DNA from: Cytidiella melzeri
Taxonomy: Eukaryota; Basidiomycota; Agaricomycetes; Polyporales; Irpicaceae
DNA length: 31,838 bases
Direction: 5' to 3'
NCBI GenBank assembly: GCA_022592445.1
Contig: JABYQR010000460.1
Span: 1 to 31,838 of the forward strand
Shown: one piece after another, positions 30,801 through 31,838 of the stretch
Numbering within the stretch: the stretch's first letter is position 1
Layout: each line of letters begins with the position of its first letter
Program-made: the position numbers and the translations under genes
The notes under the pieces: model-generated
Databases searched by the model: none
Told to the model about the DNA's origin: nothing
What the model saw: only the letters and a program-made list of their open reading frames with translations

Positions 30801-31813
30801 ATCCGTGACAAGGAGAAATTGTCGATGGAATAGGAATCTTTTCTTTTAATCCCTTTGTTCCTTTGTGAAGATTTTCGACAATCTATTCCCTGGGTGTCCT
30901 AGTCGATTATGCCACAATGTATAATCATTACGACTAACTTTATTAATTGAGTCTATCTTCCTGACTAGACGTCCTTTAATCCAATAAAGTCCGGCATGAT
31001 CAGGTTGACCATTTATAATCTCTTTTCCTTCATTATAAATTGTCCATCCTTTCGATGTAACACTGCTGGTGCATCCTTGTTGCAGTGCTCTAGAAGGAGA
31101 AAAGAATCTTGTAGTCGCATCTGGTATATAGAGGACATTGTTCAAAGTTGTGCGATGTATTTTATCTTTCACAAGGATCGTGTCAAGTACGACTGTTCCT
31201 TTTCCCAATATTTTGACAGTCATATCTTTACCTGCTACAGAGCATGTACCTGCTACGTTGCTGGTTGATACGAGATAAAGTCGTCAATTTCATTGGTAAT
31301 GTGACTAGTAGCACCACTGTCGATGAGCCATTCAACGCTTTCAGTCTCACACGTGGAATACAGAGAAACATTGATGATTTCATTATCGTGCTCGAAGACA
31401 GGTTTGGTATCTACTTGAAGATTATTTACAGTCGCTTTGTCTTTGCCTTTGCCTTTGGACTTCTTTCGTTGTCCTCCTTTCTTTCCTTTATTCTCCTTGT
31501 TACCCTGCTTGTTGTTGGTAGAAGATCCTTGCTGATTATTTCCATTACCACGAGACTTGTTCTGGTTAGGTTTGCCTTTATCCCAGTGCTGACTCGTAGT
31601 ATGGTTAGAAAGCCCACACTTCTTGCATTTTTCCTTCGGTAAACGCGTGGTCTGCGTAATCCGATTCGCATTTTCACTGTTTGAACCCTTTCGACGTAAC
31701 TCTTCCGCAAGTATCTTGGGGATGAGCGTGTCAAACTTAATTTCTTTGGGTTTTGCAACAGTGCCAATGTATGCAGAAATGGCGGTTTCATATGACGTTG
31801 GTAAAGCCCACAA
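27872..31813 (-). pseudogene. copia Gag-Pol polyprotein, broken by frameshifts and a nonsense codon
   Basis: Blocks in order: Gag end with zinc-knuckle-like 'CKKCGLSNHTTSQH' (31.6 kb); protease 'LIDSGATSHI' (about 31.31 kb); integrase zinc-binding residues 'WHNRLGHPG' and 'PCHGC', and catalytic core 'THSDL', 'RCDGGTEF', 'TPQQNGRAEQ' (31.2-30.3 kb); reverse transcriptase with 'FLYGELDEEIYMEQPEGF' and 'YVDD' (28832-28843); RNase H 'GYSDADWAEN' and 'SSMESEYMAL'; stop at 27872. The frame changes near 31253-31262 (within protease), near 30885 (integrase zinc region) and near 30303 (after the integrase core). An in-frame TGA at 28301-28303 replaces a codon that is normally Arg in this family ('NKDD.RSTTGY'). 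All catalytic residues seen are still present, so the copy decayed recently but cannot make a full polyprotein. Confidence 0.9.
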
Positions 31814-31838
31814 AAGAATATGAACTTTAATTTGATCA

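Larger units (their letters stand above)
27330..31838 (-). mobile_element. Ty1/copia-type LTR retrotransposon, 3' part (right element)
   Basis: Reading on the minus strand from the window edge: Gag C-terminus with zinc knuckle, protease, integrase, reverse transcriptase, RNase H, a polypurine tract and a complete 3' LTR. The order PR-IN-RT-RH is diagnostic for copia/Pseudoviridae. The 5' LTR and Gag N-terminus lie outside the window, so target duplication cannot be checked; the base run next to the LTR at 27325-27329 (GAGGC) is the candidate. It inserted about 120 bp downstream of the helical-protein gene. Confidence 0.95.

Overview
The window looks like nuclear DNA of a basidiomycete fungus, most likely an Agaricomycete. 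Genes are dense and cut by many short introns (mostly 46-68 nt, GT-AG with a few GC-AG). Recognisable protein-coding genes are of fungal type: Puf6, an ABCG half-transporter, an INO80-type YL1_C protein, and a lectin with an AAL/FleA-like propeller plus a jacalin-like domain. Both ends of the window are occupied by Ty1/copia retrotransposons of two different families. No tRNA, rRNA, CRISPR or bacterial operon structure was seen.

Layout, left to right: (1) 1-~930, left copia element on the minus strand: damaged gag start, a primer site matching the initiator-tRNA anticodon arm, and an LTR with duplicated modules. (2) 1741-2670 (-), a four-exon gene of unknown function that is a paralogue of the gene at 16723-18050 (+). 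(3) 4099-6517 (+), PUF6-like ribosome-biogenesis/RNA-binding protein, nine exons. (4) 6743-9366 (-), ABCG half-transporter, twelve exons, convergent with PUF6. (5) 10914-12952 (+), secreted phytase-like-domain protein, ten exons, TATA box. (6) 13357-14302 (-), Asn/Ser/Gly/Tyr-rich DDR48-like repeat protein. (7) a 2.4 kb gene-poor stretch with two perfect 18-bp palindromes. (8) 16723-18050 (+), the second paralogue, with expanded internal repeats. (9) 18367-19643 (-), IES6/YL1_C protein with an unresolved 5' half. (10) 19805-23105 (-), a 17-exon lectin: beta-propeller, jacalin-like domain and a long helical C-terminus. (11) 24046-27210 (+), a 17-exon all-helical protein, divergent from the lectin. 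(12) 27330-31838 (-), a second copia element with a complete 3' LTR and a broken gag-pol frame running off the window.

The most interesting part is 19.8-27.2 kb. Two large leaderless proteins are transcribed divergently from one 940-bp region with a TATA box on each side and a perfect 16-bp palindrome near the lectin gene. One carries two sugar-binding modules followed by coiled coils. The other has only coiled coils with an apolar stretch between them. Leaderless lectins are typical of the cytosolic defence proteins of fungal fruiting bodies, so a two-component, glycan-targeted effector is a reasonable hypothesis, but the helical parts were not matched to any family here.

Exon boundaries were worked out by hand from splice signals, phase and recognised protein families. 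Every multi-exon model given sums to a whole number of codons.
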